NCBI GenBank assembly: GCA_900542185.1
Contig: UQMZ01000014.1
Location: 1 to 64,000, forward strand
Source of the DNA: an uncultured Bacteroidales bacterium
GTDB taxonomy: Bacteria; Bacteroidota; Bacteroidia; Bacteroidales; Muribaculaceae
DNA length: 64,000 nt
Direction: 5' to 3'
The notes under the pieces were generated by a model. The model was not told where the DNA came from. It was given only the letters and a program-made list of their open reading frames with translations, and searched no databases. Every line of letters begins with the position of its first letter. The stretch's first letter is position 1. Shown here piece after piece: positions 42,545 to 51,345 of the stretch. A program made the position numbers and the translations under genes.

Positions 42545-43288
42545 TTATACAGGAATTGAAGACAGTTCGAATCGGGCACCGTCCCAGTGGCCGAAACTGA
42601 AATGAGTAATCCAATCGCCCAGCACTATCATCTCGGTGTCAGGCGCCAGCGGCTCCTGCAGCATGACGTGCAGGTGGCCGTAAATGAAATAATTGATGTC
42701 TGGGTGAGTCTTAAGGTAATCAAGGCTATATTTGCGCAGGTTTTCCACCATCGCGCCCGTGGATTCGTAACCCGAACTGCCGCCGGTCTTGCGGCTATGA
42801 CTCGACCAGTTGTAGGCAAACGGCACCGTCCATCGCGGATGTATGGCCGAGAACAATTTCTGACAGAACTTATTGCGGAACAGACCGCGCATCAGACGGA
42901 ACGCCGGCTTCAGCTCCCCTACGCCGTCACCGTGCGTCATATAGAACTTCCGTCCGTCTATCACTTCTGTCATGTCGCCGTCCACTACCTCTATGCCTAA
43001 TTCGTTCGGGATATAATCGTAAATCCAGATGTCATGGTTGCCTATCAGCCACACGATGCGTATGCCGCTGTCACTGAGTTCGGCCAGTTTCCCGAAGAAT
43101 CTCACGAATCCACGGGGCACTACATACCTGTATTCGTACCAATAATCCAGAATGTCGCCCAACAGATACAGCACATCGGCCTTTCTCTTGATGGAATCAA
43201 GAAAACTGACTACCCGACGCTCCGCCTCTATCCTGTCTTTGAAATAGGGCGCTCCTAAATGTAAGTCGCTCAGGAAATATGCCTGCAT
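42545..43288 (-). CDS. lpxH: UDP-2,3-diacylglucosamine diphosphatase (LpxH type)
   Basis: LpxH hydrolyses UDP-2,3-diacylglucosamine to lipid X and UMP in lipid A synthesis, at the cytoplasmic face. The 247-residue calcineurin-like phosphoesterase has all metal motifs: SDLHLG (Asp8, His10), LLGDILDYW, IGNHD, MTHGD and GHLH. The Tyr-rich insert after the second motif and the ARG-like FRLMRGLFRNK stretch fit Bacteroidetes LpxH. It starts 67 bases after the MIP18-type gene on the same strand. Confidence 0.93.
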   Translation of the reverse strand: MQAYFLSDLHLGAPYFKDRIEAERRVVSFLDSIKRKADVLYLLGDILDYWYEYRYVVPRGFVRFFGKLAELSDSGIRIVWLIGNHDIWIYDYIPNELGIEVVDGDMTEVIDGRKFYMTHGDGVGELKPAFRLMRGLFRNKFCQKLFSAIHPRWTVPFAYNWSSHSRKTGGSSGYESTGAMVENLRKYSLDYLKTHPDINYFIYGHLHVMLQEPLAPDTEMIVLGDWITHFSFGHWDGARFELSSIPV

Positions 43289-43355
43289 TTATGGGGGACC
43301 TGTCTTAATTAGAATCAGTATGTATGAATCCTTGGGTTTAATTTATAACGTGTAT

Positions 43356-43697
43356 TTACAGGAAACCAAGTTCCAATTTGGCTTCCTCGCTCATCATGTT
43401 CTGGTTCCATTCCGGCTGGAACACCAGGCGAAGATCCACCTTCTTGGGACCTTCGATGCTCACCAGCTTCTGTCGCACGTCCTCCAGGAGAAAATCGGCA
43501 GCCGGACACGAGGGAGCGGTCAGCGTCATGTCAACATGCAGCGTTTTCTCAGCCTCGTCATATTCCACTCTATAAATCAGTCCTAAATTATATATGTCAA
43601 CTGGAATTTCAGGGTCATATACCGTCTTCAGCAGATTCACTGCCGCAGACTCTATGCGAAATGCCTCGCCTTCCTTCCTCTCCTCTTTTTCTTCCAT
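43356..43697 (-). CDS. MIP18/PaaD-like Fe-S assembly factor (DUF59)
   Basis: With the ATG at 43697 this is a 113-residue protein of the MIP18 family. These proteins, including SufT, help mature iron-sulfur clusters. The core reads VYDPEIPVDIYNLGLIYRV, followed by the TAPSCPAADFLLEDV stretch with the conserved Cys, ending FQPEWNQNMMSEEAKLELGF. A charged extension (MEEKEERKEGEA) precedes it. An earlier start at 43730 is possible but would place it four bases from the upstream gene's stop. It has no suf genes nearby. Confidence 0.9.
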   Translation of the reverse strand: MEEKEERKEGEAFRIESAAVNLLKTVYDPEIPVDIYNLGLIYRVEYDEAEKTLHVDMTLTAPSCPAADFLLEDVRQKLVSIEGPKKVDLRLVFQPEWNQNMMSEEAKLELGFL

Positions 43698-43733
43698 ATC
43701 TACATTAGAATAATATGACCGCATTTGCACGCG

Positions 43734-44342
43734 TCAGAACAATACCGCAAAATTGACGAACCAGCTGTTGGTCTGCGCCGAGAAGTTATCAAGCTGAATG
43801 GTACGCATGTCGTAGGTCAGACCCCAAAGATATCCGGCTGTGATCTGATACCGTTTGTACAGTTCCACGCCGAGACCGCATTGTATTCCGACCGAGCCAG
43901 CCGGATTCTCGATAACCGGGCACTTGGAATGGTCCAGATTGAAATTGAACAACGGGCCTGCGAATACTATGGGTGCGAGATAATTCTCGAATCCATTCAT
44001 GCGCGTCCATTTGAAACGCAGGTTAACGGGAATCTGAAGGGTATGGAAATAGAGGTTTTCGTTACCCATTCCCTGCGAGGCCCATACCTTCTGGTCGCCG
44101 AAATGCACCCGGGCACCGCGCATGGTGTATTTCACGGCCATATCGATGCCGAAACCGATACCGGGTATCATCAGCTCGCCCATCACGCCGGCGCTGAATC
44201 CGCACAACTGATCGGTCTCAACTAACTTCTGCTTCCACAGATAATCACTGACGGTCAGACCGACAGTCGGGCCCCAGCGAAACTTCGCCGAGGCTCCGAA
44301 TGCGATCGTGGCCATCAGTAAGATTGCCAATACTTTTTTCAT
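43734..44342 (-). CDS. PorT-family small outer-membrane beta-barrel protein
   Basis: This 202-residue protein has a signal peptide (about 1-19), then alternating hydrophobic strands rich in Gly and aromatic residues (WGPTVGLTVSDYLW, LCGFSAGVMGELMIPGIG, IPVNLRFKWTRMNG), ending in FVNFAVLF with a terminal Phe. That is the layout of an 8-stranded outer-membrane barrel of the PorT/OMP_b-brl type. It is a diverged paralogue of the protein encoded immediately upstream, 14 bases away. The specific role is unknown. Confidence 0.85.
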   Translation of the reverse strand: MKKVLAILLMATIAFGASAKFRWGPTVGLTVSDYLWKQKLVETDQLCGFSAGVMGELMIPGIGFGIDMAVKYTMRGARVHFGDQKVWASQGMGNENLYFHTLQIPVNLRFKWTRMNGFENYLAPIVFAGPLFNFNLDHSKCPVIENPAGSVGIQCGLGVELYKRYQITAGYLWGLTYDMRTIQLDNFSAQTNSWFVNFAVLF

Positions 44343-44356
44343 CTATTCTATTTGGA

Positions 44357-44995
44357 TTAGAACAGCCATGCGGCCGTCACTGTCCAGTAATTGGTTTTAG
44401 CTTTAAGTTTCCCTGCGTTTGTCGGTATTCCCAATATTTCCTTATCCTTCATAATATTGTTGATACCGAATCCATAGCCTGCGCCTATCTGAAGATGATT
44501 GATGAACTCCAGACCTACGCCAACGTTCCATGTCCACTGGGCGGTCTTGGTGCGCAGATTCAGATCGTTGTTATCCTTATCAAGCTTCAAGGCAACAGCC
44601 GGTCCCGTAAAGATGTAGGGAGAGAAGATTTTTTTCAATACCGGAATACCTATCTTATACTTGATATTCAAGGGAATCTCAAGGAAATTCTTTCCGAATT
44701 TCGGGTGCATGTTCTGATTCGTACCTGTCACATCTTCTTCTACCTGATAGTCCATGTACGTGTACATCAACGACAAATCCAGGCCAAGGCTCAGAGGTGT
44801 CATATATTCTGCCTGAACACCGAGGGTGAAGCCGCAATTGTTCGATCCATCGAACAACTGTCCCATTCCTCCTGACGTACTCAGTTTGTTCACGTTCAGA
44901 CCGATACGCGGTCCGATCTTAAAACCGGCCTGTGCCTGCGCCGCGTAGCCGAGGCCCATAGTCACTACCAGCAGTAATGCAAGTGTCTTTTTCAT
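44357..44995 (-). CDS. PorT-family small outer-membrane beta-barrel protein
   Basis: This 212-residue protein has a signal peptide (about 1-22) and barrel strands similar to the neighbouring paralogue: GFKIGPRIGLNVNKLST, NCGFTLGVQAEYMTPLSLG, LEIPLNIKYKIGIPVLKK, ending YWTVTAAWLF. Gene duplication followed by divergence is the simplest explanation. It is the first gene of a probable minus-strand transcript (this gene, its paralogue, the MIP18-type gene, lpxH) and is divergent from priA. A TAACTTTG -7-like box lies on the minus strand at 45045-45052. Confidence 0.85.
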   Translation of the reverse strand: MKKTLALLLVVTMGLGYAAQAQAGFKIGPRIGLNVNKLSTSGGMGQLFDGSNNCGFTLGVQAEYMTPLSLGLDLSLMYTYMDYQVEEDVTGTNQNMHPKFGKNFLEIPLNIKYKIGIPVLKKIFSPYIFTGPAVALKLDKDNNDLNLRTKTAQWTWNVGVGLEFINHLQIGAGYGFGINNIMKDKEILGIPTNAGKLKAKTNYWTVTAAWLF

Positions 44996-45065
44996 ATTCT
45001 CTCTCTTTGCTTATTCTATTTGCTATTCTATTAGTTTTGCGCCACAAAGTTAACAAAAAATTTTG

Positions 45066-45073
45066 TAAATTTG
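45066..45073 (+). promoter_or_regulatory. Possible -7 box directly before priA
   Basis: TAAATTTG ends four bases before the priA ATG. If used, transcription would begin at about the start codon and the mRNA would be leaderless. No TTTG lies at the expected distance upstream, so this is uncertain. Confidence 0.35.
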
Positions 45074-45077
45074 CATT

Positions 45078-47540
45078 ATGTTTGCCGAAGTAATACTCCC
45101 GTTGCCTCTATATTCGAGCTTCACGTACCTGATTCCGCCCGAAATGGAGGAAAATATCAGCATAGGTAGCCGTGTGCTGGTGCAGTTCGGCCGTAAGAAG
45201 TTTTATACCGGCATCGTGTCGCATATCCATAACGAAAAGCGCGACTACGAGATCAAGCCCATCACCGAGATTCTTGACCCGACGCCTGTGCTGCGCTATC
45301 CGCAGCTCAAACTATGGCGTTGGATTTCGGAGTATTACTTGTGCAGCGAGGGTGAGGTGATGAAAGCGGCCATTCCCACGGGCCTTAAGCCTGAAAGCGA
45401 GACATTCGTGGCCCTGAACGACGATTTCGACATGCCCGAGGGCTTTTCCTTATCCGACAAGGAGGCTCTTGTTATGTCGGCATTGCAGCATAATGGCCGA
45501 ATGCGTATCGCCGACCTGGAAAACGAACTGAAACTCAGGAACACGGCCCGCATCGTAAGCCATCTCCTCGATGCCGAGATAATTCAGATTGACGAACGTG
45601 TGGTGGAACGTTACCGTCCGCGCACAGAGTATTTTGTATCACTCGCCGGGGAACGAGGCGACGAGGCCCGGATGCATGCACTGTTCGATGCCGTCAAACG
45701 CTCGCCCAAACAGGAGAAAATGCTTCTCACCTATCTGGATATGAGCGGCTGGCTGCAGACCAATAAGCCGCTTAAGGATGTGAGACGCAGCGACCTGCTC
45801 GAATCCACCGGCCTGAATCCCGGCATATTGCGCGCTCTGATCGACAAGGACATTCTTGTTAACGAAAAGCGCGTCATCAACCGCTTCAATCCGCAGACAT
45901 CCAGCCACGAGCCGGTGCTTTCGGCTCTTTCCGACATACAGCGCACGGCATACGACCAAGTGCTTGGCGGATTCAAGGACGGCAAGCCTGTCCTGCTGCA
46001 CGGCGTCACCGGCAGCGGCAAGACCGAGATATACGCCCATCTGATAGCCGCCGCATTGCGCGACGGCAACCAGGTTCTCTACCTCGTGCCAGAGATTTCG
46101 CTGACCACACAGCTCGCCGACCGTCTCCGCGCCATGTTCGGCGACGCACTGTTGGTGTATCACTCAAAATTCTCGGACAATGAGCGCGTGGACATCTGGA
46201 AACGCCTGCTGCATTCCAACGACCCGGTCGTGGTATTGGGCGTGCGGTCGTCGGTGTTCCTTCCCTTCTCGCGTCTCGGTCTCGTAGTGGTGGACGAGGA
46301 ACATGAAAGCAGCTTCAAGCAATATGATCCGGCCCCGCGATATAATGCCCGTGACACCGCGATGGTGCTGGCCCAGATGCACGGCGCGAAGGTACTGCTC
46401 GGTTCCGCCACACCATCCATCGAAACATACTACAAGGCCGTCAACGACAAATTCCGGCTCGTAGAACTTACCGAGCGTTTCGAAGGCTCGGTTCTCCCCG
46501 ATGTGCGCATTGTCGATATGCGACGCCAGCGCAAGGAAAAGACCGTGAAAGGCATCCTCTCACTTCCACTGCGTCAGGATATTACAGAAGCCATCAAAAG
46601 CGGCAGGCAGGCCATCATCTTCCAGAACCGCCGTGGTTTCGCGCCGATGGTGATATGCCGCCAGTGCGGATGGGTGCCTAAATGCGACAACTGCGATGTC
46701 TCGCTGGTTTACCACAAATCATCAGGCCTGCTGAAGTGCCATTACTGCGGCTTTACAAAGATATTGCCTACCCTCTGCCCGGCCTGCGAGGAGAATTCCA
46801 TCGTGTCGTACGGCTACGGTACCGAGCGGATAGCCGAAGAAATACACGAGGAATTCCCCGACCAGCGCATCGCCCGCATGGACCTGGACACCACCCGCAA
46901 CAAGGATGCCTATCAGGAGATTATCGAGACATTCTCACGTCATGACACCGACATACTTGTAGGCACGCAGATGGTGTCCAAGGGCCTTGACTTCGACCAT
47001 GTCAGCATGGTAGGTGTGGCCAACGCAGACACTCTGCTGAATTTCCCCGACTTCCGCAGCAACGAGCGGGCCTTCAACATGCTGGAGCAGGTGGCGGGAC
47101 GCGCCGGTAGACGCAAGGAGAAGGGACTGGTGTGCATACAGACCACCAAACCCGACGAGCATGTCCTTGAGTTCGTCAAGGCTCACGATTACAAGGGATT
47201 CTATGACACGGAGATACAGGAACGCGAGAAATTCGGCTACCCACCCTTTACACGCATAGTTAACATATACGTCAAGCACAAGGACTGGCGCATGGCCGAC
47301 AAGATTGCGGTGCGTCTGGCTCTGGAGCTACGCAAGATATTCGGACCGAGGGTATTGGGACCCGAAAAACCTTTCGTCAGCCGCGTCGCGCTGTGGTATC
47401 TGCAGTGCATCATGCTGAAAATCGAAGCCAATGCGTCTATGCAGAAGGTAAAGGCATTGCTGCGTCAGGTTTACGAACTGATGGCGCAGCTACCCGAAAT
47501 GCGGGGCGCGCAGATTTATTATGACGTCGACCCCGCCTGA
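45078..47540 (+). CDS. priA: Primosomal replication restart helicase PriA
   Basis: PriA recognises stalled forks and D-loops and reloads the replicative helicase. The 820-residue protein has the N-terminal DNA-binding domain (FAEVILPLPLYSSFTYLIP), Walker A with Lys315 in LLHGVTGSGKTEIYAHL, the DEEH box in VVVDEEHESSFKQYDP, and the Cys-rich zinc insertion CRQCGWVPKCDNCDV with HYCG and CPAC. The helicase C motif is LDFDHVSMVGVANADTLLNF. The conserved N-terminus begins right at the ATG, so no later start is possible. The biotin genes follow closely. Confidence 0.97.
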   Translation: MFAEVILPLPLYSSFTYLIPPEMEENISIGSRVLVQFGRKKFYTGIVSHIHNEKRDYEIKPITEILDPTPVLRYPQLKLWRWISEYYLCSEGEVMKAAIPTGLKPESETFVALNDDFDMPEGFSLSDKEALVMSALQHNGRMRIADLENELKLRNTARIVSHLLDAEIIQIDERVVERYRPRTEYFVSLAGERGDEARMHALFDAVKRSPKQEKMLLTYLDMSGWLQTNKPLKDVRRSDLLESTGLNPGILRALIDKDILVNEKRVINRFNPQTSSHEPVLSALSDIQRTAYDQVLGGFKDGKPVLLHGVTGSGKTEIYAHLIAAALRDGNQVLYLVPEISLTTQLADRLRAMFGDALLVYHSKFSDNERVDIWKRLLHSNDPVVVLGVRSSVFLPFSRLGLVVVDEEHESSFKQYDPAPRYNARDTAMVLAQMHGAKVLLGSATPSIETYYKAVNDKFRLVELTERFEGSVLPDVRIVDMRRQRKEKTVKGILSLPLRQDITEAIKSGRQAIIFQNRRGFAPMVICRQCGWVPKCDNCDVSLVYHKSSGLLKCHYCGFTKILPTLCPACEENSIVSYGYGTERIAEEIHEEFPDQRIARMDLDTTRNKDAYQEIIETFSRHDTDILVGTQMVSKGLDFDHVSMVGVANADTLLNFPDFRSNERAFNMLEQVAGRAGRRKEKGLVCIQTTKPDEHVLEFVKAHDYKGFYDTEIQEREKFGYPPFTRIVNIYVKHKDWRMADKIAVRLALELRKIFGPRVLGPEKPFVSRVALWYLQCIMLKIEANASMQKVKALLRQVYELMAQLPEMRGAQIYYDVDPA

Positions 47541-47565
47541 CAACATTAACGATAGAAACAGAACA

Positions 47566-48846
47566 ATGGAGAATTTTGACGAATTCGACCGGGAACATTT
47601 ATGGCATCCATACACAGGAACGCGCAACCCGCTGCCTACATACAAGGTGCGCGAGGCCCACGGCGCGGTCATCACACTTGCCGACGGCACCGAACTGATA
47701 GACGGCATGTCGTCATGGTGGTGCGTGATACACGGCTACAACCATCCCGTCCTCAACCGGGCAGTCACGGACCAGTTAGGCAAGATGAGCCATGTAATGT
47801 TCGGCGGTTTCACGCACCAGCCGGCCATAGACTTGGGCAAGCTGTTGCTCTCTATACTTCCTCCCTCCATGAACCATATCTTCTATGCCGATTCCGGTTC
47901 GGTGGCTACGGAGGTGGCCATGAAAATGGCCGTACAGGCGCACGACGACCCGAAGCGCACGGACTTCGCCACCATCCGCAGCGGCTATCACGGCGACACA
48001 TGGAACGCCATGTCCGTCTGCGACCCCGTCACCGGCATGCACGGAGCCTTCGGTCCCGCCCTCCCCATCCGTTACTTCGCACCGGCGCCTCAGTGCCGTT
48101 TCGGCAAGGAATGGGATCCTGAGGACTTCGAACCGATGCGACGGCTGTTGGAAGAGCATAAGGACACACTCGCGGCGGTGATATTGGAGCCGATAGTACA
48201 GGGTGCGGGGGGAATGCGCTTCTACCATCCGCAGTACCTACGCGAGCTTCGCAAGGAATGTGACAGGCTCGGCATACTTCTGATTTTCGACGAGATAGCT
48301 ACGGGGTTCGGTCGCACCGGCAAACTTTTCGCATGGGAACACGCGGGCGTCGAGCCTGACATCATGCTGATAGGCAAATGTATCACAGGCGGTTACATGA
48401 CGTTCAGCGCCGTTGCCACGTCGGCCAAGGTAGCGGATATGATTGACGCATCGCAGTCGGGCGTCATGATGCACGGCCCCACATTCATGGGCAATCCGTT
48501 GGCGTGCGCCGTGGCATTGGCCAGCACAAAGTTGCTGCTCGACTCGCCTTGGCAACAGCGCATACGCGAAATCGAAGCCATAATGCATGAGGAAATGGAC
48601 CATGCCAGCTCACTTCCATTCGTGGAGGATGTGCGCATACTCGGCGGCATCGGAGTGATTCAGACCGTGCGTCCCGTGGACCTCGGAACGTTCCAGAAGC
48701 ATTGCGTGGAGCGCGGCGTATGGATCCGTCCCTTCGGCAAGAACGCCTACATCATGCCACCATATCTCGCTGTTTCCGACGACCAGTTGCGTAAACTGGC
48801 CCGTGAACTCATCAATATCCTTAAACTGGAATTCGCCGAGCAATGA
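47566..48846 (+). CDS. bioA: Adenosylmethionine-8-amino-7-oxononanoate aminotransferase
   Basis: BioA converts 7-keto-8-aminopelargonate to 7,8-diaminopelargonate using SAM as amino donor. With the ATG at 47566 it is 426 residues. It begins in the family pattern EFDREHLWHPYTG and has DGMSSWWCVIHGYNHP, the PLP-phosphate stretch YADSGSVATEVAMKMA and the Schiff-base Lys271 in LIGKCITGGYMTFSA. An in-frame ATG at 47521 lies inside priA and adds 15 unrelated residues. It overlaps bioF by four bases. Confidence 0.97.
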   Translation: MENFDEFDREHLWHPYTGTRNPLPTYKVREAHGAVITLADGTELIDGMSSWWCVIHGYNHPVLNRAVTDQLGKMSHVMFGGFTHQPAIDLGKLLLSILPPSMNHIFYADSGSVATEVAMKMAVQAHDDPKRTDFATIRSGYHGDTWNAMSVCDPVTGMHGAFGPALPIRYFAPAPQCRFGKEWDPEDFEPMRRLLEEHKDTLAAVILEPIVQGAGGMRFYHPQYLRELRKECDRLGILLIFDEIATGFGRTGKLFAWEHAGVEPDIMLIGKCITGGYMTFSAVATSAKVADMIDASQSGVMMHGPTFMGNPLACAVALASTKLLLDSPWQQRIREIEAIMHEEMDHASSLPFVEDVRILGGIGVIQTVRPVDLGTFQKHCVERGVWIRPFGKNAYIMPPYLAVSDDQLRKLARELINILKLEFAEQ

Positions 48847-49958
48847 ACCGCACTCTGAATTACGAAAAGATATTGCAGGGATTCCGCGACGAATCGCGGC
48901 TGCGCTCCATACCCGCCGACCGTTCCGAATCGGATGTGCTTGATCTGTGCAGCAATGACTACATGGGGTTGCGACACCTCATGCCGGAAATGCGCAAGGA
49001 ATTCGACGCACGTTTTCCGGACGTGTCTTTTTCGGCATCTGCCTCGCGTCTGCTTTCCGTAGACCAGAACATACACAAGCAGCTGGAATACAGGCTTGCG
49101 GAGTTGTATGGCCATCCGGCGTTGCTGTTAAATTCCGGTTATCACGCCAACACCGGCATCGTATCGTCACTCAATATTCCCGGCACACTTTTCGTGGCTG
49201 ACAAATTGGTGCACGCCTCCATGATAGACGGCCTGACGCAAGGCCGCTGCGACTTCAAGCGCTTCAAGCACAACGACATCCATGCCCTATCCACCATCCT
49301 TGAACGGGAGGCGGCTAATTACAGCCAGATTGTCGTGATGGTCGAGAGCATATACAGCATGGACGGCGATATGGCTCCTTTGCGCGAGATTGCCGCATTG
49401 CGCGACCGTTACGACAATGTGCTGCTGTATGTAGACGAAGCCCATGCCTTCGGCGTCCGTGGACGGCAGGGTCTCGGACTCTGTGAGGAACTCGGTCTCA
49501 TGGACAAAGCCGACATCATCATGGGGACACTTGGGAAGGCGGCTTGTTCCTCAGGAGCTTTCTGCGTCGTGTCGCCGGAGTTGAAGGATTATTTCATCAA
49601 CGCGGCCCGCAGTTTTATATTTTCCACCGCACTCCCTCCGGCCAACATCGCATGGAGCCTTATCACCATAGAACGGCTGGTGAGCATGGAAGCGGAGCGC
49701 AAGCATCTGCGTGACATCTCAGGGCGTGTTCACGAAGCCCTCGGCACTCCCGGTTGTGACACGCCCATCGTTCCATTCTATACATACGATGCGACCAAAG
49801 CGATTTGGAAGTCAAAAGTCCTTGAAGCTAAAGGGATTCTGGCACTTCCCATACGGCGTCCGACTGTCCCGGCCGGAACGGAACGGCTTCGCATATCTCT
49901 GAATGCATCCCTATCCGACGCAGATATTGACAAACTACTGAATATTCTGGCAGAATGA
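48843..49958 (+). CDS. bioF: 8-amino-7-oxononanoate synthase
   Basis: BioF condenses pimeloyl-ACP with alanine to give 8-amino-7-oxononanoate. The 371-residue protein is a fold-type I PLP enzyme with the expected stretches: DVLDLCSNDYMGL, HPALLLNSGYHANTG, the Asp-His pair in VDEAHAFGVRGRQGLG and the PLP lysine Lys232 in GTLGKAACSSGAF. It overlaps both neighbours by four bases, so the bio genes here are translationally coupled. Confidence 0.96.
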   Translation: MNRTLNYEKILQGFRDESRLRSIPADRSESDVLDLCSNDYMGLRHLMPEMRKEFDARFPDVSFSASASRLLSVDQNIHKQLEYRLAELYGHPALLLNSGYHANTGIVSSLNIPGTLFVADKLVHASMIDGLTQGRCDFKRFKHNDIHALSTILEREAANYSQIVVMVESIYSMDGDMAPLREIAALRDRYDNVLLYVDEAHAFGVRGRQGLGLCEELGLMDKADIIMGTLGKAACSSGAFCVVSPELKDYFINAARSFIFSTALPPANIAWSLITIERLVSMEAERKHLRDISGRVHEALGTPGCDTPIVPFYTYDATKAIWKSKVLEAKGILALPIRRPTVPAGTERLRISLNASLSDADIDKLLNILAE

Positions 49959-51334
49959 TACTTAGCTTTCTGAAGCATACCGACAGCAAACGGCTCATAC
50001 TGATATTCACCGGCTGGGGAACAGGCCCGGAGCTTTATACAGGCCTGGACATTCCCGGCTGGGATGTGGCCGTGGCGTTCAAGATAAACAACGACCGTTT
50101 TGATTCGTCCAGACTGAGTCAATACGATACTATCTATCTGTTCGCCTGGTCGTTGGGCGTGTACATGGCTGACAGGCTGCTTGACCCGGAACGCATCACG
50201 CGGGCTTTCGCCATCAACGGCACGGCCACACCCGTATCAGATGATACTGGCATTCCCGTGGCCATATTCGAAGGCACGGCACGAAACCTCGATGTCGCCA
50301 ATCTGACCAAGTTTCGTCGTCGCACCATGCCCGATGCCGCCACTTTCCGTGCCATTTTCCCTGAGGAACCCTCTCCCGTCATGGCATCTTGTCTGGCACG
50401 CGAACTGGAGAACGTTATCGGCTGGACGTCGGGGTCTGATTCCGGACATCAACCGCGCATAAAGTGGAACCGTGCATATATCTCGCAGAGCGACCGCATC
50501 TTCCCGCCGCAAAACATGGAGCGGGCATGGTGCGGATGCGGTACGGAAACAATCTCTTTGGATGGTGCCCATTTCATTGACATTCCTGCCCTGATTCGTT
50601 CCGTCATTGCCGATACCTCCGTGGTATCGTCACGCTTCGCCAAGGCAGCCGACACATACGATTCACACGCATTGCCGCAACAGATGATTGCGCTGCGCCT
50701 GGCTTCCTTGCTGCGTCAGCATCTGCCCGCATCGCCACGCCACGTACTGGAGATCGGTCCCGGCACAGGCTTCCTGACACGCGAATGGAGCCGTTTCATG
50801 ACTCCGGAACATGCCGATTTCGTTGACCTGACTGATGTGGGACCTTTTCATACCGCACCCTCCGAATCGTACGCCGTCACTGACGCCGAGGAATGGATAG
50901 CGACAAAAGCTGCCGATGTCACATCACCCAAGTATGATGTCATCCTCTCCTCGTCCGTAATACAATGGTTTGCCGACATTCCGGTGTTCATACAGAATGC
51001 CGCCCGGTTGCTGCAGCCTGACGGCATCATGGCCGTGTCCACTTTTTTGCCCGGCAATCTTAGCGAGCTTGACGTATTGCGGCCTGCGCCACTGCTCTAT
51101 CCTGACGTCAAATCGCTGACAACGGCTTTACATAAAGCCGGTCTGAAGTCCCTGGTCATTGAGCACAACGAGATACGCATGGAATTCGCGTCACGACGCC
51201 ACCTGCTGATGCACCTGAAGCACACCGGCGTGGCGGGGTCACAGACAAACGGCACCCGACTGTCGCCGAGTGCCGATTTCTCAAAATTAACTTATCTTCC
51301 GGTCTATATCATAGCCTCAAAGGGAGTGCTGTGA
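49955..51334 (+). CDS. bioGC: BioG-BioC fusion: pimeloyl-ACP methyl ester esterase / malonyl-ACP O-methyltransferase
   Basis: This 459-residue protein joins two enzymes of pimeloyl-ACP formation. Residues about 1-215 are a BioG (DUF452) alpha/beta hydrolase with the nucleophile Ser66 in FAWSLGVY, Asp180 in SQSDRIFPPQ and His206 in DGAHFID. It demethylates pimeloyl-ACP methyl ester. Residues about 225-459 are a BioC SAM-dependent methyltransferase (SRFAKAADTYDSHALPQ, then VLEIGPGTGFLT) that methylates malonyl-ACP to let it enter fatty acid elongation. So one polypeptide opens and closes the methyl-masking cycle. Such fusions are known in Bacteroidetes. The stop is only 11 bases from the convergent GH95 gene. 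Confidence 0.93.
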   Translation: MILSFLKHTDSKRLILIFTGWGTGPELYTGLDIPGWDVAVAFKINNDRFDSSRLSQYDTIYLFAWSLGVYMADRLLDPERITRAFAINGTATPVSDDTGIPVAIFEGTARNLDVANLTKFRRRTMPDAATFRAIFPEEPSPVMASCLARELENVIGWTSGSDSGHQPRIKWNRAYISQSDRIFPPQNMERAWCGCGTETISLDGAHFIDIPALIRSVIADTSVVSSRFAKAADTYDSHALPQQMIALRLASLLRQHLPASPRHVLEIGPGTGFLTREWSRFMTPEHADFVDLTDVGPFHTAPSESYAVTDAEEWIATKAADVTSPKYDVILSSSVIQWFADIPVFIQNAARLLQPDGIMAVSTFLPGNLSELDVLRPAPLLYPDVKSLTTALHKAGLKSLVIEHNEIRMEFASRRHLLMHLKHTGVAGSQTNGTRLSPSADFSKLTYLPVYIIASKGVL

Positions 51335-51345
51335 CTGAACTACAA

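Noticed and set aside
42590..43000. A 137-residue plus-strand frame over lpxH
   Set aside because: It is antisense to a phosphoesterase with all metal motifs, and has no features of its own.
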